Shown here: piece after piece, positions 48,996 to 62,200 of the stretch | Layout of the letters: the number at the start of each line of letters is the position of its first letter | How positions within the stretch are numbered: position 1 is the stretch's first letter | Assembly: GCF_000499845.2 (NCBI RefSeq) | Contig: NC_023753.2 | Location: 26,070,202 to 26,134,201 of the forward strand | DNA length: 64,000 bases | Source of the DNA: Phaseolus vulgaris | Lineage: Eukaryota; Streptophyta; Magnoliopsida; Fabales; Fabaceae | Reading direction: 5' to 3' | Made by a program: the position numbers and the translations under genes | Notes under the pieces: generated by a model | The model's database searches: none | Seen by the model: only the letters and a program-made list of their open reading frames with translations | Told to the model about the DNA's origin: nothing

Positions 48996-51900
48996 ATGAG
49001 AACAGCAACATTGATTTTTCAGAAGTCAAGCTTAGCAGGATCTATTACAAACCAAAACCTCTTAGTGGTGACTAAGATTTCCCACTCAAAACTTAAAACC
49101 CTTTTCCTCTTGTTTTCACTTATTGCTCTCCTAATCTTCACACACACCTTCTTCCACTTTTCTCACCACTTGCCACTTTTGTGCTACCATCATCAAAAGG
49201 TTAGTCTGATAAATTGACATACACTCATTTCTCATCTCACTTTCTTGTTCTTATAAATATAATATACAGGGTACTATGATATCTGATATGATTGCTAACT
49301 TTTCCCATGCTGAAGAACAGAAACTAAACTTTGGAACCCAAATAATGTCTTCTGATTCTGTTATTCCTCTCCTGGAAACTCCCATCATTGTGAGCATGAT
49401 TACTGCCATTCTCATAATTATTCCTCTCAAGTCAGTTTATGAGTGTGTTATGTGTATTTGGCAGGTGGGTTTTGGTGGCGTTGGTGTGGATTTTCTGGCA
49501 GTAGTGCCATTTTTTCCTAGCCCTGATGCCAAGATCAGAACCACTGAATTCAAGGTTTTTCCTTCTCTAGCTTTCATTCACACTCTTTTCTTTCCTCTTT
49601 CTTCTATTATTGTTCTTATTACTATTATGGTTATTACTATTATTGATGCTATCACTGTTAGTCTGTTACTATTCTGCCTTTCCAACATCTCAGATTTGTG
49701 ATAACTTTGAGCACATCAGACCGAGCATCACGATTTAAAATTGAAATGATGTGGTTTTAGTTTCTGGGTCCAGAAACTTTTTGATGTTGACTTTAACATT
49801 AAACTAAACTAATTAACCAACTCTAACCACTCACTTTCGGTAGAGTGGACCACTATTTTTTCCTTTTACAACTCAAATAGATTAAATAATTTGCCTTTGT
49901 TTATTCATAGTAATGTGATCCTGTTCTCACCTTTAATTATAAAGTGGGGCTAATTTTAATTTAATTGTTGCTGTTTACTTGAGTAGCACCCCTTCTATAT
50001 ATTTTTCAGAATTTTTCTGTTATAACTCAGGAAAAATCCCTGTGGATATCTTTTTTCTTTTATTTTTTAAACATGGGAAACTGTTATTTTTTATTTTTTT
50101 AAATTACTTCTCCAGAATGATCACTTCCTAACTGTAGTAATGTGATGACAAGGATGAGTAATGTTTGTTTGTGATTTTTGGTTTGGCAGGTCCAAGGTGG
50201 TGGAAACACTGGAAATACTATGACATGTGCTGCTCGTTTGGGCCTAAAGCCAAGAATAATTTCTAAGGTTTCTTGTTTGCTTGATGTTAGTTTATGACAG
50301 TGTACAGTACTTAACATCATGATTGTGGTTAATTTCTTGTGTTATGCCATTTGAAATCTCTAGATTTCAGATGATGCTCCGGGTAAGGCTATGCTGGAGG
50401 AACTAGAGGCTGAAGGGGTGGATACCTCTTTTTTGGTGGTATGTATATATGTCAATGTTTTTTTTGTTAGTCTGAAGAGCATAGAGTTACAAGCACTTGG
50501 ATATTCTTCGTCCTACAAAAGGAAAAAGGAAAAAAAAGTAACAGCTTTTTTAGTAAAAACAATTAAACCTTGTATATTATATATATATAAAGCATGTCTT
50601 GTGAGAAGTAATTTTAGTTAAATCTAGTCTTTGTCCATCGATTTTGAATGTGCAATAAAGATTGACTCTTCTAATGCTTTATATATGTAGTTGTTGAGTT
50701 ATAATAAAATACTCTTATTTTTGGTTGCATAACTTGCTACTTGGTCTATAATAGAAGTATGAATAAATTCATGAAAAAAGTTTTAAATGCCACTTTATCC
50801 TTTTGTCATTTGAACTTGGCTGTGGGAAGCAAAGCAGTGCTCAACCCAATCTCTATTTTGGGGTGATCTTTGATTTTTCCATTTGTTTCCAGGTCTCGAA
50901 GGAAGGGACTTCACCATTTAGCTACATCATTGTTGACAGCCAAACGTATGTGACATGCTTAAACAATTTTTAAACAAGATTTATGCTTATCTTGGCTAAG
51001 TCTATACAATTTCTCACTTGATGGGCTTTGAAAAATGAAAGTGTTGACAATGGCATTTATGTAAGCACAAAACTTCAATGCAATTTTTTAACTATTGTAC
51101 ATGTTGTTCTTTATCAGAATTAAAGTTTCACTTTAATCAGCATAATATTTTTTTCCCTCCAAAACATCATACATGGATCAGGTAAAATTCAAATTTTTGA
51201 GTTAATTTTGATTGGATAACAACACTAAGAGTATTTTAAAAAATTGCCTTAAAGTTTTGTTCTTTCAACTAAATATCTTTCGAAATAATGATAAAACTAG
51301 ATTGAAGTTGAGAGGTTAACAGTGACTCAACATTCTTGTTTGTTTATATGTGCAAGTTAATCTCATACTTTACAGAGGACATTTGCAAGATCATGATGGA
51401 AATACTGTAGAATGAATGCTATTCATGTGATCTATCTTCATATGAAAGTTTCTTGCCTGATATATTGTCATGGATGCGTAACTTAAATGATTTAAATGAC
51501 TCCTTGTACCTGAATTGTTCAGGTGTGCAAAATGATTAATCCTAGAAATTTGAACATTCAGGAAAACAAGGACATGTATATTCACTCCAGGATATCCTCC
51601 AATGGTCCCAGATGATCTTCACCAGGCAAATTTGTTGTCAGCACTGGATGGTGCAAGAGTGGTCTATTTTGATGCAAGGATGTCTGACAGTGCTCTTGTC
51701 ATTGCTCAAGAGGTAATTACATCTTAGTTGCTACCTAGTTTGGGTAATGCGAACTTCCGTATAGAATTATTCTCATCAGATTCGTGCTTCGGTCAAAGTT
51801 GTGACTGCTATCAATACTTACTCTTAGAGAGGTTACTAATTCAAATGCCAGCAGTGATTGAAAATAACAGATCCTAAGCCTCGTAATTAGGATAGAAAAC

Positions 51901-54900
51901 TTCAAATCCCTTTTTTATATAAAGTATTGTGAAAATACACCTATTTATCTGTCTGTAAATGAATCATTCCTAGACTCACAAATGTTGTCCTTTATGTGAT
52001 TGCATTTGATATTTGAAGAGAAAGCATTGTGGTGAAACATAAGCTAAATTTAATTATATTTTTCCCTTTCAGGCATTTCGCCAGAATATATCTATCTTAA
52101 TTGATGCTGAAAGGCCTAGAGAAGGGTTGAACGACCTCCTTGCATTGGCTGATTATGTTGTATGTTCGGAAAATTTTCCAAAGGCAAGTAACTCATAGTA
52201 TACTATCATGAAGTAGAATCCTAGAATATCATAAATACTCGGGACCTGCGAGTCCTTTTTTGGCTTGCAGATATGTTGTATGATTCTTAGATTCCAACCA
52301 TCTCATCATTAGATCATGGATTTTCTTTTGCAAATTCAAAATTGAGGCTCTGTCTTTTAGTCAGAAGAATGACCTAGGAAAAGAATTTACATCTTAAAAT
52401 AAAATGGAAATATGAATTTGTTCCCATCTAACATGTGAATGGACATCCTTGTAGAGTGGAACTGGGGACTTGCTTTAGGACACATCATAATTCATTGCAT
52501 CATAAAGCATAAAATAAGAGGATTATGTAACATGCATAGTGTATGCATCCCCCCACCCTCTTCCTAAAGGCATCCACCAGACTGTCCCATGGTGGATCTA
52601 CAATTAGGAATGTGCCTTGACATCTTTCAGAACAGGTGCATAAATTTAGTGAAAATTCCTAAAGATCAGGTCCACCTAAGATGTTCAAAAGGAGCAGGTA
52701 AAGGAAAACTGGTAAATCAGTTCAAATAAGAAATAACTAATGAATCAGGGCATGTAACTTGACAATGGTTGACCAGCTGTGTGAGTGAACAACTTGTCAC
52801 TAACCATTTCCTTCCAAGTCTAACATGTGAATGTGACCATTTTAGGGGCTTGTTTGCTTTGAGAGAATGCTTTATATTTCCATTTTTCTGTTTTTACTTT
52901 TAATTACAAAACTTTCACCTTTTGTTTCCTAAGTTCAAAGATTTATACAAGAAACCGTGAAATCGGCTTTCATTATTTTCAGGAATTTTTTCCTAATTCA
53001 TTCTTTTCAATTTTAAGGTTGAATGTTTGAGCATTATTTTATTTCATATATGGTTCTCTCTTCTACTTGGTTGAACTGTTTGTGTGATATTTCTTTCAAC
53101 ATGAATTCCATTTATGATTTGTGAGTAACAATTTGACAGGCCTGGACAGAGGCATCATCTATTCCAAGAGCACTAGTTTCAATTATTTTAAGATTGCCAA
53201 GACTTAAATTTGCAATTGTAACTTTGGGAAAAGATGGCTGCATAATGCTTGAGAAATGTGTAGATGATGGTAAAAATACTTGTTTCCTTCTTGTTTGGGC
53301 CTTATCAAGTTGAATTCATATGCAAAAATAGGAAGAAAGTGTAGCATGTGGATAAATCATCTTTTTATTTTTTACATTTAATTTCTAACATAACATAAGT
53401 TGCAATTGCAATTACTTTCTGGCAGAGAGTTCTCATATAGAAGAAATGGATGCTGACAGCTGTTTGACATCATTAACAAAGAGAAAGGATGATAGCATAG
53501 CCATGCCAACCTGCATAGCCTCGGTGATAACCTGCTATTTATTGTTATAATTCTAGAGTGGGCTCTGATTGTGCAATGTCTTATCTTATTTCTTCTAAGA
53601 TATGATCTTCCATATTTATTACCCACCATTGGACCCTTTAGGGACATGGACTGAACTGCTTCTAATAATCTGTCATATGAAACACTACTAGTACTAGTAC
53701 AAAGTCATCACTTACACAAGATTAGTCCCTTTTATCAAATGGCCCAGGAGCTTGTCCAACTGGTAGATATGGCTTGTAATATATACATTTTTTAGGTAAA
53801 GAGTCACATTGTCCAGACAAAAAAGAGTCACATTGTAAATGCCCGACATGGGAGAAATTTAATTTAAGTTAGTATTCCTGGGACAAGATAACATTGGTTA
53901 ACAGAACACTGCAAAAAAAACTGTGAGACTTTTGCCATGGATAGATGGTATTTTTTTAATGTGATTGCGCACAACTTATCTTGATTGTGGAAAGAGAGTT
54001 GATCCTTTGCCAATCAAGACAAGTATAGATCAAAACTTCTTTACATATTGATCAAATCATGGGCAACCTAAAAGTATGAGATGGGATACTTTTTTTGCAA
54101 AGACACTTTGATTCAAATGTCATGGAACTTCAAATATTTTAGCATTCTATTAATTGAGGTTAAAAATTTCTATACTTATAAGACCATTTTTCATAATTCT
54201 GATTTAGGGTAAATGTTGGCTAAACAATGTTTGGTTGCATTATATTCATGTAAAAATCCACCTGGATTGATCTTTTTGCTTAATCCTCCCAGTCAGTTAC
54301 AAAATTAAGAGCCGAAGGGATAGGATCTGTTTGTGGGAGGTTGTATTATGGGACAGCTGAAAAGATTCCACCATCAGAGCTTATTGATACAACAGGTGCC
54401 GGGGATGCATTTACAGGAGCTGTTTTATATGGTACTTGCAACCTCTTCATATTATCTTTACACATGCTAGCTTGAATTTTCTGATTTTTCCTCTGTGCAG
54501 ATCCTCAACCCAATTTCACAGATAGAATTACATTGTTCACCATAATTATATTGTATCCATCACTTCAACCTTCTCTAAATTTTGATCATGTTACTATTCA
54601 ATGGCTTTTCAGTTTTGCTCCTTTGATGCTACAATTTCAGAATTTACGTAGTTGTTATTTTATCTGCAGCAATCTGTGCCAACTTACCTCCAGAGAAAAT
54701 GTTGCCATTTGCTTCTTATGTGGTAAGCAAGAAACAGGATGGCTTAATTTTGGATTGCAATGCAATCGATGTTAGCACATACAAAAAGTTGTTACAGAAA
54801 TACACAACATTAAAGAAACACACTTCTATTGTTTCTTTATACTTTTCTATAATCAACTGAATTGGAAATTTGGAGATAATCAAGGTTGCTTTTGATGCTA

Positions 54901-55021
54901 ATTACAGGCAGCTGCCAAATGTAGAGCCCTTGGAGCTCGAGCTGGTCTTCCATACGGCACCAATCCATACCTGACATCCTTTACTGAGTATAGAGTGCTA
55001 GAAAATCCATCTAAATCCTAG
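48996..55021 (+). CDS. pfkB-family carbohydrate/nucleoside kinase, copy A
   Basis: Thirteen exons: 48996-49199, 49270-49389, 49465-49554, 50190-50267, 50364-50438, 50893-50945, 51562-51712, 52073-52183, 53140-53269, 53426-53523, 54293-54431, 54670-54722, 54908-55021, giving 471 residues. Ribokinase-fold motifs: VGFGGVGVDFLAV with a shortly following substrate-loop VQGGGNTGNT, and the second pfkB signature DTTGAGDAF with catalytic Asp408. It phosphorylates a small sugar-like substrate that cannot be named; the closest plant relative I recall is At4g28706. Exon 1 adds a strongly hydrophobic N-terminus (LFLLFSLIALLIF). The alternative start MSSDSV at 49345 matches the MSS start in copy B, so exon 1 may be untranslated. 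Intron 8 has a GC donor. Confidence 0.88.
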
Positions 55022-55459
55022 ATTAATCATGTTACAACAAGGCTTCAGGATAGAAATTTTTCTGCTGCATTCCAGTTTATAATTAATCTTTTAGCTCAAA
55101 TGTGTGTTTTCGTGTCTTTGGTAGCTAATTGTAACAAATTGTATAGATGTTGGTAAAAATGTGTGTCAAATTCTAATTACTCAGTTTTGTTTTTTACAAT
55201 AAAGTATTTTTCTTTATCATATTTATCTGGTTTGATATAATAATTGTTTTGATAAAATCATTTGTTATAATTTAATATTTGTTATCTTATTAGAGATTAT
55301 GATAATGAGAATTAAGTCTTTTATAATTATAATCTAAATTGTTCTTAATCATAAGATTATTATGAAAAAAATAATAATAATAATCCAGATAGATCATTGG
55401 ATGAATATTAATCAATTTTGTTAAAATCGTGAGTAAACATTGGATCGAGGGAGGTGTGA
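55022..55459. other. 3' UTR of pfkB copy A and spacer
   Basis: Non-coding AT-rich sequence; TTACAATAAAG near 55195 is a possible polyadenylation context. Nothing else seen. Confidence 0.5.
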
Positions 55460-55467
55460 ATTGTTAT

Positions 55468-55947
55468 GGTTGTTTCTTTCTACACTTCCATAACTTTTTT
55501 AACATCCCATACTTTTTAAAATACTAAAAATAATTTGTATTGTATTGGTGTTTTTCATTTCAGAATAGGTGATTTAGAAAAACTTCGAATTATAGAATTC
55601 AGGAGATATTTCTAGATTGGAAATATTTTATGGATTCTATAATCCAGAAGGAGTTTCTTTAAAAAAAGTACATTCCTAATTATATATAGGATCTAAAAGG
55701 TGTTTTTAGATTACAAAATCTGAAAAGTATTTTCAAATTCGGAAATACCTTATGGATTTTGTAATCAAAAATGCACTTTTTTTAAGAAAAAATATTTTGG
55801 ATCATATAATCAGAAGATATTTTCGAATTTCAAATTATACAATTCAGAAGATGTAAATAGAAAAAAAAATATTTTTACATTGTAGAATTCATAATGTATT
55901 TTTTAAAGACAAAATGGTCTTTTATGGAGGTGCAGGAAGAAACAACC
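55468..55947. mobile_element. MULE-type MITE, 480 bp
   Basis: The left end GGTTGTTTCTTTCTACACTT and the inverted right end GGTTGTTTCTTCCTGCACCT match closely and both continue CCATAA. The flanks ATTGTTAT (55460-55467) and ATTGTTAC (55948-55955) suggest an 8-9-bp target duplication. The interior repeats ATTATAGAATTCAGGAG and AATCCAGAAGG-like words, as in the MULE subterminal arrays. Confidence 0.8.
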
Positions 55948-56051
55948 ATTGTTACAAGATCACTCTGAAACTCATTGAATCATGGGATTGTGTGTCACTT
56001 CAATCCTTATGATCTTGTGCAACTAGGGTTAGATGACCCATTATTGACTAA

Positions 56052-56567
56052 GGTTGTTTATTCCTGCACCATATCATTTAAAACATGTATCCAACATAAA
56101 TTTTAAAACCCAAAATTGTCCTTATCTTTTTTGAAATGCTACAAATGAGTGTTGTGTTACTGTGGTGTGCGTTTTGAAGCTCTTATCTTTTTTTAAATGC
56201 TACAGAGGAGTGTTGTGTTACTGTGGTGTGCGTTTTGAAGCCTTTATCTTTTTTGAAATACTACAGAGGAGTGTTGTGTTACTGTGGTGTGTGTTTTGAA
56301 TGGAAGTGGTGGTGGTGTAGTGAGTTGCAATAGTGATAATGGTGTAGTGATTTTTTTTTTGCAACAGTGGCAATGGTGCTCACTGGAACTTTTCCTCCAG
56401 CTCAGTGGTTCATACAGTGTTCTTCAATGCGTATGGGTTGGGTGCAAATGCAGTGTTGTTGGGTGCCTCAATAAAAGTAGAGTTTTATATCATTAAGGGC
56501 AAATAAGTCTTTTCAAATAATATTATTGGGTGCAGTCTTAATTGATATGGTGCAGGGAGAATCTGCC
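56052..56567. mobile_element. MULE-type MITE, 516 bp, perfect 9-bp target duplication
   Basis: The left end GGTTGTTTATTCCTGCACC and the inverted right end GGCAGATTCTCCCTGCACC both run on into ATATCA. ATTGACTAA flanks both sides exactly (56043-56051 and 56568-56576). The terminal wording is that of the MITE at 30752-31120. The interior holds three tandem units. Confidence 0.92.
56121..56300 (+). repeat. Three ~61-bp tandem units inside the MITE
   Basis: CTTATCTTTTTTGAAATGCT begins a unit at about 56121, 56182 and 56242. Each contains GTGTTGTGTTACTGTGGTGT. Copies two and three are closest. Confidence 0.9.
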
Positions 56568-56576
56568 ATTGACTAA

Positions 56577-59012
56577 ATGACCTGATCCAACCTAAAAACA
56601 AGACTCAACACTCATCACCCTTTTTCTCTAGGGTTCCCATTGCATTAAAAAACGAAGAAAATCCACGAGAGTTCTTACTTCTTTTTGTTGTTTAGGGTAT
56701 AAGGGTTTTTTTTCTTGTTAGAGTTCTCAATTTTATTTTGATTTAAGAAAAATGACATCAAGTGGTTTAGGTAACGTTTAATTTTTTGATATAGAGCATA
56801 ACCTAAGTTGATTGTCGATGACGCGTATTTATTGTATTCAATAATTAATATTCTTTCTAAACAGATTAATTTGAAGGTGGAGGTTTTTAGAATTGAAACA
56901 CAAACAAAGGTTAACAATTGAATAAAATTGAAAACAAAAGTTTGTTCACATATTCAAGATTGATACAATTATTCTTATCATAAATCTCTAAATATTTATA
57001 TCCATATTTAAACAATTAACCAATTCAATTAATTAATTCAATCCTCCAAACATTAAAAATTAAAATTTAATTGAAAACAAAAGGTAAATCATAGATTCAA
57101 GATTCAAACCATTCTTCTTATCATAGTTATCTGAATATTCATATTCATATTCGAACAATTAACTAGTTAAATTAATTAATTAAGTCAAAGAAATTTCATT
57201 GAAACAAATATACAAATCAAATCAAAATATCATTCAATATAATTTGTATTTAATCATCAAATAAAAATTCAATTGATTCTTAATTTCTAAAATCATAAAT
57301 GTAATGTGTTCGACTTTATCAATTCAGTCACTCGTACAAAATTTAGAAGTAGTTGTTCTTTCAAGGTCGGATGTTTCTTACACGTCTTCTTCTCGACCTT
57401 CAACTTCTCGAGTTTGCAGGTCTTTGCCTTCCAATATCTTCTCAGTGTCGACAAATGTACCTTCAATTATAACATTCAAGTAAGTAGGGGTTCGAATTAA
57501 GAATGCAAGTATTAGGATCAGAGTTACATATTACCTTTAATCTTAGACAACGATATTGTTGGATCTTTAGTTGTACGGGTAGTTAAACTGGGACCAATAG
57601 AGTCCAATTGTTTCTTAATCATGATTTGTGTGTGTTTATTGTGTGGTAATTCCTAATGATGATGTTGTTAATCACTGTGTTACCAGTGAAAATAATTATA
57701 GAAAAATGTCGATATGTGAAGTACCGATACATTTATTAAAGACTCGTGACCTATTTGGCAACTCGATAGTGCATAAATGAATGAGATAAATTTATTTCAA
57801 ATGATATTTTTTGTAAATATCAATGACATGAAAATTTTGAAAGAAATAAGCAATATAATATGTCCTTTTGCAAGATAGAAGAAACTAACAGCCACTTACT
57901 TCTCTAGTGCAAAATTACTTAAAGAATCTGGGAATAAGTGCTCTTCTGTCTAAATCTAAAAACTCAACAAGAACTCTATAAATCTTGTATGAACCCTACA
58001 AAAACTCAACAAGTAATTGGTTGGTTCCTTAAGAACGCAACATGGATGTTTGTAGAAACACCTCTCTTAAGAACTTAGGTTGTTCTAACCTAGATTGGCT
58101 TCTTATGAACCTTTTATCGAGGATATAGATTATTTTACTAACAAAATTTTGTCCATAAAACTTTTAATATGAGACACACAATTAAGGATGCACTTTGAAT
58201 ACTTTAATAATGTGAAACACCTCCTGATTTTTGAACAATTGAAAATTATTTATATAATTGATTGTCAAAAACTAAAAAATATAATTAAAGTTTATCTTTA
58301 AAGAGATTCTTCTTATAAAATGAAAAGTGAAACTAAAACGGATAACAAAATTATTAAATAGTAACTAAATTTAAAAATAAAATATAAATAATTATTATAT
58401 TAAGAAAATTAGATATTATTTTAGAAATTAAAAAATTATATGAAATTAATTATGAAAATTTTAGATACTAATATTTTATATTTAAAATTATTTTTATTTA
58501 GATACTAATTTAGAATTTACTAAAATTAGTTTATTTAGATATTAATTTAAAAAAAATATTTTATAAATTTTTATTGTAAATAAAAATTATTTTAGATATT
58601 AATAATTTTTTAATCTTTAATTTAATTAAATAATAATTAATATTTTGGTCTCTATAATTAATTTTTATTTAATATAGTGTATGTTTTAGAAAAAAAAAAT
58701 ACACCAGAATCGATGAACAACATACCTAAGTGATAAAAAATCATATTATAAAATGAAGAAATTATACAGATTTAATTTATTTTACAAAAAACTTGTTCCA
58801 AAGAGTTTTACTTTCAAAAGATAATTTTTGAAATAAATAAAATGGCATAATAGAAATATGAAACATAAATAAAGAAATGAAATATTTATTTAAGGCAAAA
58901 TATGAAGCAAAGGAAAAAGAAAATGGTAGGTTGAAATAGAAGCAAAGTTGATGAAGTTCGTTGAATCTGGCGCCACCACCACTCACTCGCTCACTCACTC
59001 GCAAACCAGAAG
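56577..59012. other. Spacer and promoter of pfkB copy B
   Basis: AT-rich and non-coding. No domain is found in the small frames at 57306-57500 or 56675-56917. 56890-57260 has repeated AATTAATTAATTC and ATTGAAAACAAA wording. The last 100 bases carry ACTCACTCGCTCACTC-type leader sequence. Confidence 0.45.
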
Positions 59013-59252
59013 ATGTGGAACCTCTGCACTGTTGTTTCAAATGCTTCTTCAACCTTCACATTCAGCGATCAACCTCACCCACTTCTCAACTTCTTCAATG
59101 TAACTCACTCTCTCTCTCTTCTCTAATTCTCTAACTGTTTCTTCCTAATTTCCGCTTTTTGTTTCAATTACTTTGTTTGGGCCAAAGAGAAGGAGAAGGT
59201 CTCGCTGCAGGGTCACCATGTCCTCCCATCCTCAAAACGCCGTCGTTGTGAG

Positions 59253-59296
<44 letters not shown>

Positions 59297-62200
59297 CCAT
59301 TTGAAGCATTGCCGTCAAAATTAGAGAGTTTATTTCTTTAATCTCTACATATGTGTTTGTGTTTGTGTTTGTGTTGTGTGTGCAGGTGGGATGTGGAGGG
59401 GTGTCTATCGATTTCTTGGCCACCGTGGCCGCTTACCCTAAGCCAGATGACAAAATCAGAACCACCAATTTGAAGGTACCTTCTTCTTTCACTTATCATG
59501 AATACTTTTGTGTTGTGCTAACATTTGGTGGTGGTTTTTCTCAGGTTCAAGGAGGTGGCAATGCTGGAAATGCCTTGACCTGCCTTGCTCGCTTGGGCCT
59601 AAACCCAAGGCTTATTTCCAAGGTTGCTTTTATTTATCGTTTATTTATTTAAATAAACTAAAATTTTAATGTTTATGCACTATTAAAATAAAATAGAAAA
59701 TACACCTTTAATCAATCAGAATCATTGTGGCTATGAATTTTAAGGTAGTTTTTGTATTAGTCAACAGATTTAATATACGTTTTAGTTTGTCATTTGATGA
59801 AAGTGTAAAAGCCTTTAAATGATCAATGGGATAATGCACTATTTACTCATGACCCTCTCAGTTTTTTTTTTTTTTGTAAAGAAAGGAATCAATAATATTT
59901 AGTGGTTTCAATTTGATACTGATACACACACGGTTGGACAATCATTAGGTTGCTGATGACAGTCAAGGCAGGGGTATAATAGACGAGCTACAAGCTGATG
60001 GTGTAGATACATCCTTTATAGTGGTAATTTTTAAGACTTCTGTTTGTAATTTGTAATCCTTGTCAATGTCATTGGATATGAGCAATATTATGATTCCATG
60101 GTGATGGTTATTATCTTCTTTTAACTCTTCACCAGGTTGTGTATGTATATGTATGCATACATTTATTTAATTTCAATGCTATTGATACTCTCACTGTTCT
60201 CTTTACACTCCTCACTAACTACTTATTGTAATTTCCTCCAGTGTATATTCTGGATTTTGAAATTAAAAGCAGTTAGTGAAGGGTGAGAATAGACAATTGA
60301 GAGGGCATCTGCCCTAACTATAGTTTTTTAATACTTTTTCAGTGGATGTATTCCCTGTTATTTGCAGGTGTCTAAGGAGGGAACATCACCATTTACATAT
60401 ATTATTGTCGACAACCAAACGTAATCGTCATTGGCTTATGCATGTGTTACATATCTTGACTTTACTGAGTATATTCATGATCTAAATTCGAAGAGGTTGG
60501 GGGATAGACTATGATTTGGGTAGATCTAGTCAAGATCTGGGTCACTGTCATCTGAATGTTTTTAACATAAAATAGTGGACATACTGTTGTACTTCTATTT
60601 GCATTGAAGAATAAAAATAGAAGGAAATGAACAGAAGCTGCAAACTTTTCAGTTCTACATGTCTATCGACTATAACTTGCATGTCTCCATTATCTTGTGT
60701 TTATCCATATTTGGACACTTGACAATACCCTACACTTGTTTTGACGAACCTTCACTACTTGAATGAGAAAGAAATTGTCCATTAGTTGTAAGAGTACAGA
60801 AAAAACTATTTGCTATCATTATTCAATATAAATTGAGATCTTTAATCATTTCTTCTAGTGAGATTTTGATAATTTTAATTGTAATTTGACTCATTTAAAG
60901 TGTGATTTTTCAGAAAGACCCGTACTTGTATACATACCCCAGGATATCCTCCAATGATACCAGACAACCTGTCAAAATCAAGTTTGTTATCTGCATTGGA
61001 TGGAGCTAAAATTGCTTATTTTGACGGCAGGTTGCCGGACACTGCTCTAGTTGTTGCCCAAGAGGTTATCATCTGTACAATTTATTTGCAACTCTGATGC
61101 AAACTATAAGGCCTAGTCACATTTCATAGTTGAAGCAACAATAAGGAAAATAGAAGCTAAAGGCTTGAAGCATGCAAAATTTCAAAGAAGCATACACTTG
61201 TTGAATCCAAAAAGGGAGAATTTAAGGGGGAGGCGGGTGGAACCAACCAACCTTAGGGAGAGCTTTTTATGTGTATAGTTTTACTAGTTTTGTGAATACT
61301 GCTCTAGTTGTTGCCCAAGAGGTTATCATCTTTACAATTTATTTGCAACTCTGATGCAAACTATAAGGCCTAGTCATATTTCATAGTTGAAGCAACAATA
61401 AGGAAAATAGAAGTTAAAGGCTTTAAGCATGCAAAATTTCAAAGAAGCATGCACTTGTTGAATCCAAAAAGGGAGAATTTAAGGGGGAGGCGGGTGGAAC
61501 CAACCAACCAACCTTAGGGAGAGCTTTTTATGTGTATAGTTTTACTAGTTTCGTGAATAGTTCTCTAGTTGTTGCCCAAGAGGTTATCATCTTTACAATT
61601 TATTTGCAACTCTGATGCAAACTATAAGGCCTAGTCATATTTCATAGTTGAAGCAACAAAGAGGAAAATAGAAGTTAAAGGCTTTAAGCATGCAAAATTT
61701 CAAAGAAGCATGCACTTGTTGAATCCAAAAAGGGAGAATTTAAGGGGGAGGTGGGTGGAACCAACCAACCTTAGGGGGAGCTTTTTATGTGTATAGTTTT
61801 ACTAGTTTTGTGAATACTGCAAGTAATTTTTATGTAATTTCCCATGGTATTCTTTTACACATTTCTCTCTTTTTCATTTGTTTTCCCCTGCTTGTAAAGG
61901 AAGTTGGGGATGGACAAAGAGAGCTTCATCTGAAGAGAAGCAAACAAAATTTCATATTTTTTCAGTGCAGGCAGTTAGAAAGAATATACCCATCTTAATT
62001 GATGCAGAAAGGCCAAGGGAAGGGTTGGACGATCTCCTAAAACTAGCTGATTATGTTGTATGCTCAGCGAAGTTTCCAAAAGTAAGTGTGTTTTTTTACT
62101 GACAAATGTATAATACTAGATTTTCTCTCATCAATATGTTTTCATGTTCAGAAATGTTGAATTAATGTATTATTTATTTTGTAAAATATGTGATGTCTTA

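Noticed and set aside
57306..57500. 64-codon open frame between the pfkB genes
   Set aside because: Cys/Phe/Ser-rich with no family match; no splice partners seen.
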